DNA of 17,985 nucleotides from an uncultured Veillonella sp. (GTDB lineage: Bacteria; Bacillota; Negativicutes; Veillonellales; Veillonellaceae). The stretch lies in NCBI GenBank assembly GCA_900757715.1, contig CAAEOZ010000234.1, forward strand, positions 1-17,985. The letters run 5' to 3'. Both the position numbers and the translations under genes were made by a program. Shown here piece after piece: positions 15,858 through 17,985 of this stretch (position 1 is the stretch's first letter; each line of letters opens with the position of its first letter). Below the pieces are notes generated by a model. The model saw only the letters and a program-made list of their open reading frames with translations, searched no databases and was not told the DNA's origin.

Positions 15858-16739
15858 ATGGATGATAAGCAATACCATCCATCCAACTCTGGGGAGATGC
15901 AGTCTTCTACACCTGTTCAAGATGAACGGGCTGTATTTAGAAAACGAGTGTTAAAAATCGGTGGTGCAGTTACTCTCGTGTTGGTGGGATTGTTTACACT
16001 ACCTATTCCTTTTGGATCCTTAAAAATTATAGGGTCGGATAAGGTAACTGTACAAGATGTAATGGTAGCAGGGGATATTCATGAACCTGTAAATATATTG
16101 CAAATTAGTACAGAGAAATTAAAAACTAGATTGGCGAAAGACTTACGGGTTGAAGAGGCCCAAATTAGTTATCAATTGCCATTTACAATGGTTGTACGTG
16201 TCATAGAGCGCAAAGCTGTTGCAGTTGTACCAGCTCAGTTTGGTTATTTAACACTTGACAGTAAAGGTCAAGTGATTGCATCAGAGCCTGCAATACAAGA
16301 TACGTCGGTACCAATGATATCAGGTGTTAAGGCGGGAAATATTTTGTTAGGTGATACCGTTGTTGATAAGCCCATTTTAGCGGCTCTTGAATACTTAAAC
16401 TCTCTTGATGAGAGCACCTTCAAGACTATTGCAGAAGTCAATATAGGAGATCCTGATGCAATAATGGCTTATACCGTATCGGGGGTGCAAATTAGATTAG
16501 GGGATAGTAAAGACTTACCTAAAAAAGCCGAGTTAACTCAGTCTATGTTACAAGATATTAAGACAACACATAGCAATGTACAATATATAGATGTTAATGT
16601 TTCATCACCATATATAAAAACTGATGTAATACCGGAAGTTAAAAAGCATCAGACTGGAACAAAGACAACAGAAAATTCATCTACTAAGAAGGATGATAAA
16701 AAACAAGATAAACAAGGTCATGTTGAAGATAAAAGGTAG
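15858..16739 (+). CDS. ftsQ: Cell division protein FtsQ/DivIB
   Basis: FtsQ/DivIB is a bitopic divisome protein that holds FtsL and partners at the septum. The 293-residue protein has a hydrophilic cytoplasmic segment (1-29) and one transmembrane helix (about 32-53). A POTRA domain (about 54-123) follows, beginning FGSLKIIGSDKVTVQDV and containing LRVEEAQISYQLP and VVRVIERKAVAVV. The FtsQ beta domain then runs to about residue 260. The last 30 or so residues are a low-complexity K/T/D/Q-rich tail without hydrophobic positions, probably disordered. TAAGGAG (15845-15851) precedes the ATG. The next gene begins directly after the stop with no gap. Confidence 0.9.
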   Translation: MDDKQYHPSNSGEMQSSTPVQDERAVFRKRVLKIGGAVTLVLVGLFTLPIPFGSLKIIGSDKVTVQDVMVAGDIHEPVNILQISTEKLKTRLAKDLRVEEAQISYQLPFTMVVRVIERKAVAVVPAQFGYLTLDSKGQVIASEPAIQDTSVPMISGVKAGNILLGDTVVDKPILAALEYLNSLDESTFKTIAEVNIGDPDAIMAYTVSGVQIRLGDSKDLPKKAELTQSMLQDIKTTHSNVQYIDVNVSSPYIKTDVIPEVKKHQTGTKTTENSSTKKDDKKQDKQGHVEDKR

Positions 16740-17435
16740 ATGATTGTCGTGAGACACGAACGGTGGGCAATAGCCTTAGTCAGTTGTATATTGGGTTTCA
16801 TGGTTGTTACTCAATATAAGATGACTCAAGATAATATAGAAGAAAATATCCGTTTACAACGGGCTGGTGATTTAGCCGTACAATTACGAGAGGCTCAAAG
16901 TGAACGTGATGCATTGTTAAAACAAATAGAAGAACTTAAACAGTCTGGTGCTAGTAGCAATGTTAAAGCAGATGAACAGTTGATGATGAAAGCAGCTTTA
17001 ACTAATGTTAAAGGTACGGGTGTTAGTGTATTAATTGAGGATAGCCTAAAGCCTATTCAAAGTGGTGAAAATCCTAATTTATATGTGATTCATGATGAAG
17101 ATATTTTACGTATTGTTAATGAATTGCGAGCTGGTGGGGCTGAGGCGATAGCTATCAATGATCAACGTCTCATAGGGACTTCTGAAATACGATGCTCTGG
17201 TCCGACTATTACTGTGAATGGTAAGGTTTTTGGGGCGCCTTTTACAGTTAAAGCGATTGGTGATCCAAAAACATTAAATTCTGCGCTCACCATGCGAGGC
17301 GGTGTGGTGGATTCCTTGAAACACTGGGGCATAAAGGTAACCATAAAGGAAGAAAATGAAATAGCTATTCCAGCTTTTACAGGAACCTTCAGAGAAGAAC
17401 ATATAAAGCCTAATGAAACAGGAGGTAAAGAATGA
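16740..17435 (+). CDS. DUF881 family membrane-anchored coiled-coil protein
   Basis: This 231-residue protein belongs to the DUF881 family (B. subtilis YlxW/YlxX), whose genes sit between divIB and ftsZ in Gram-positive-type clusters. It has one N-terminal membrane helix (about residues 7-24) and a charged coiled coil (about 28-67). The conserved C-terminal domain contains KGTGVSVLIEDS, DILRIVNELRAGGAEAIAINDQRL and a GPTITVNG segment near residue 157. Its role is not established; a link to division or envelope assembly comes from position only. The ATG at 16740 is immediately after the ftsQ stop. An in-frame GTG at 16749 is a possible alternative start. B. subtilis carries two tandem copies; only one is here. 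It overlaps sbp by 4 nt. Confidence 0.85.
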   Translation: MIVVRHERWAIALVSCILGFMVVTQYKMTQDNIEENIRLQRAGDLAVQLREAQSERDALLKQIEELKQSGASSNVKADEQLMMKAALTNVKGTGVSVLIEDSLKPIQSGENPNLYVIHDEDILRIVNELRAGGAEAIAINDQRLIGTSEIRCSGPTITVNGKVFGAPFTVKAIGDPKTLNSALTMRGGVVDSLKHWGIKVTIKEENEIAIPAFTGTFREEHIKPNETGGKE

Positions 17436-17776
17436 ATATTTATATCTTTGCCATTGTTGGTTTAATTGTAGGTACTACATTAGGGTGGCTTTCACCATTT
17501 CATATACCTATAAGTTATGCAAATTACACATCAGTCGCTGTTCTGGCTGCACTAGACGCTGTATTTGGTGGTAGCCGGGCTGCATTGGAACGAACCTTTG
17601 ATCTTAGTAATTTTGTGCTTGGGTTCTTTTCAAATGTTGTGTTAGCTGTTATTCTTGTATATGTAGGTGACCTCATAGGAATTAACTTATATTACGTAGC
17701 TCTTATTGGCTTTGGTCTACATGTATTTATTAATGTAGGCGCTATACGCAAGATTATTATGACTAAGCGATTCTAA
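17432..17776 (+). CDS. sbp: Small basic protein Sbp (DUF1290), integral membrane
   Basis: This 114-residue, very hydrophobic protein matches the DUF1290 family (Sbp of B. subtilis, between the ylxX and ftsA genes). About three to four membrane helices are visible: residues 2-20, around 35-45, 63-83 and 87-105. The conserved core YANYTSVAVLAALDAVFGG (about 29-47) and FVLGFFSNVVLA (about 61-72) are clearly recognisable. The C-terminal end RKIIMTKRF is basic. The function is unknown. It overlaps the DUF881 gene by 4 nt (ATGA), with GGAGG at 17421-17425, so the two are translationally coupled. It is the last gene before a 138-nt leader and ftsZ. Confidence 0.9.
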   Translation: MNIYIFAIVGLIVGTTLGWLSPFHIPISYANYTSVAVLAALDAVFGGSRAALERTFDLSNFVLGFFSNVVLAVILVYVGDLIGINLYYVALIGFGLHVFINVGAIRKIIMTKRF

Positions 17777-17795
17777 TAAATCACATTCTATATAG

Positions 17796-17824
17796 TGGAA
17801 AGTTTTTAAATTTTAGTGTAAAAT
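17796..17824 (+). promoter_or_regulatory. Possible ftsZ promoter
   Basis: TGGAAA (17796-17801), 17 bp, then TAAAAT (17819-17824) is the best promoter-like pair in the 138-nt sbp-ftsZ gap. The predicted start near 17831 would give a leader of about 84 nt. The leader also contains the inverted repeat CGTAT-ATTG-ATACG (17873-17886). No terminator is seen after sbp, so readthrough from the dcw operon is also likely. Confidence 0.35.
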
Positions 17825-17914
17825 AAATGTAATTGTTATAAGATTGTCAGTATATAAATCGATACATTGGGACGTATATTGATACGATAGATAACGATAA
17901 GAGGAGGAAGTTCA

Positions 17915-17985
17915 ATGTCTGATTTTGCAAATATTAAAGTTATCGGTGTTGGTGGCGGCGGTAATAACGCTGTTAATCGCATGGT
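17915..17985 (+). CDS. ftsZ: Cell division GTPase FtsZ, N-terminal fragment (cut by window end)
   Basis: Only the first 23 codons are present. They read MSDFANIKVIGVGGGGNNAVNRM, whose GVGGGGNNAVNRM segment is the classic start of the FtsZ GTPase domain (first nucleotide-binding loop). FtsZ polymerises into the Z ring that organises septation. The N terminus before the GTPase core is very short. A strong ribosome binding site, GAGGAGGAAG (17901-17910), precedes the ATG at 17915. sbp lies upstream, and there is no ftsA between ftsQ and ftsZ. The rest of the gene continues beyond the window. Confidence 0.95.
   Translation, partial: MSDFANIKVIGVGGGGNNAVNRM

Noticed and set aside
1..17985. Mobile element, CRISPR array, tRNA or novel defence-type system
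   Set aside because: No transposase, terminal repeats, spaced repeat array or tRNA-like cloverleaf was found; all genes are recognisable housekeeping or division genes on one strand.

Overview
This window is most likely from the chromosome of a member of the Negativicutes (Firmicutes with an outer membrane), probably Veillonella. The evidence is the AT-rich sequence, strong AGGAGG-type ribosome binding sites, a MurE with the meso-diaminopimelate signature, and a division cluster that mixes Gram-positive genes (DUF881, small basic protein) with a Gram-negative-like murG-murC-ddl-ftsQ order. The genus is a judgement from protein appearance, not from a search. All sixteen genes are on the + strand.

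Region 1 (1-3978) holds an M16C-type zinc metallopeptidase, a good intrinsic terminator, and a glutamyl-Q tRNA(Asp) synthetase (GluQRS). Region 2 (about 4046-4886) is a compact two-gene unit. A near-perfect sigma70-type promoter (TTGACA-16-TATAAT) drives a small CoA-binding protein and a thioredoxin with an atypical CGYC active site, and a 17-bp perfect hairpin terminates it. Region 3 (4887-5197) carries no gene. It contains ten GTGG motifs in two groups, several spaced exactly 10 bp apart, around an extended -10 promoter. This looks like the autoregulatory MraZ operator.

Region 4 (5198-17776) is the dcw (division and cell wall) cluster: mraZ, rsmH, an ftsL-like gene, murE, murF, mraY, murD, murG, murC, ddl, ftsQ/divIB, a DUF881 gene and sbp. 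Gaps are short or the genes overlap, so it reads as one operon. It covers the ligation of meso-DAP and D-Ala-D-Ala to the UDP-MurNAc precursor (MurC, D, E, F and Ddl) and formation of lipid I and lipid II (MraY, MurG), plus divisome proteins FtsL and FtsQ. Region 5 (17777-17985) is a 138-nt leader with a possible promoter, followed by the first 23 codons of ftsZ.

I see no mobile element, CRISPR array, tRNA, rRNA or novel system. The most interesting points are absences and regulation. ftsI, ftsW, murB and ftsA are missing from the positions they often occupy, with no visible remnants, and the mraZ upstream region has an unusually rich, partly helically phased motif array.
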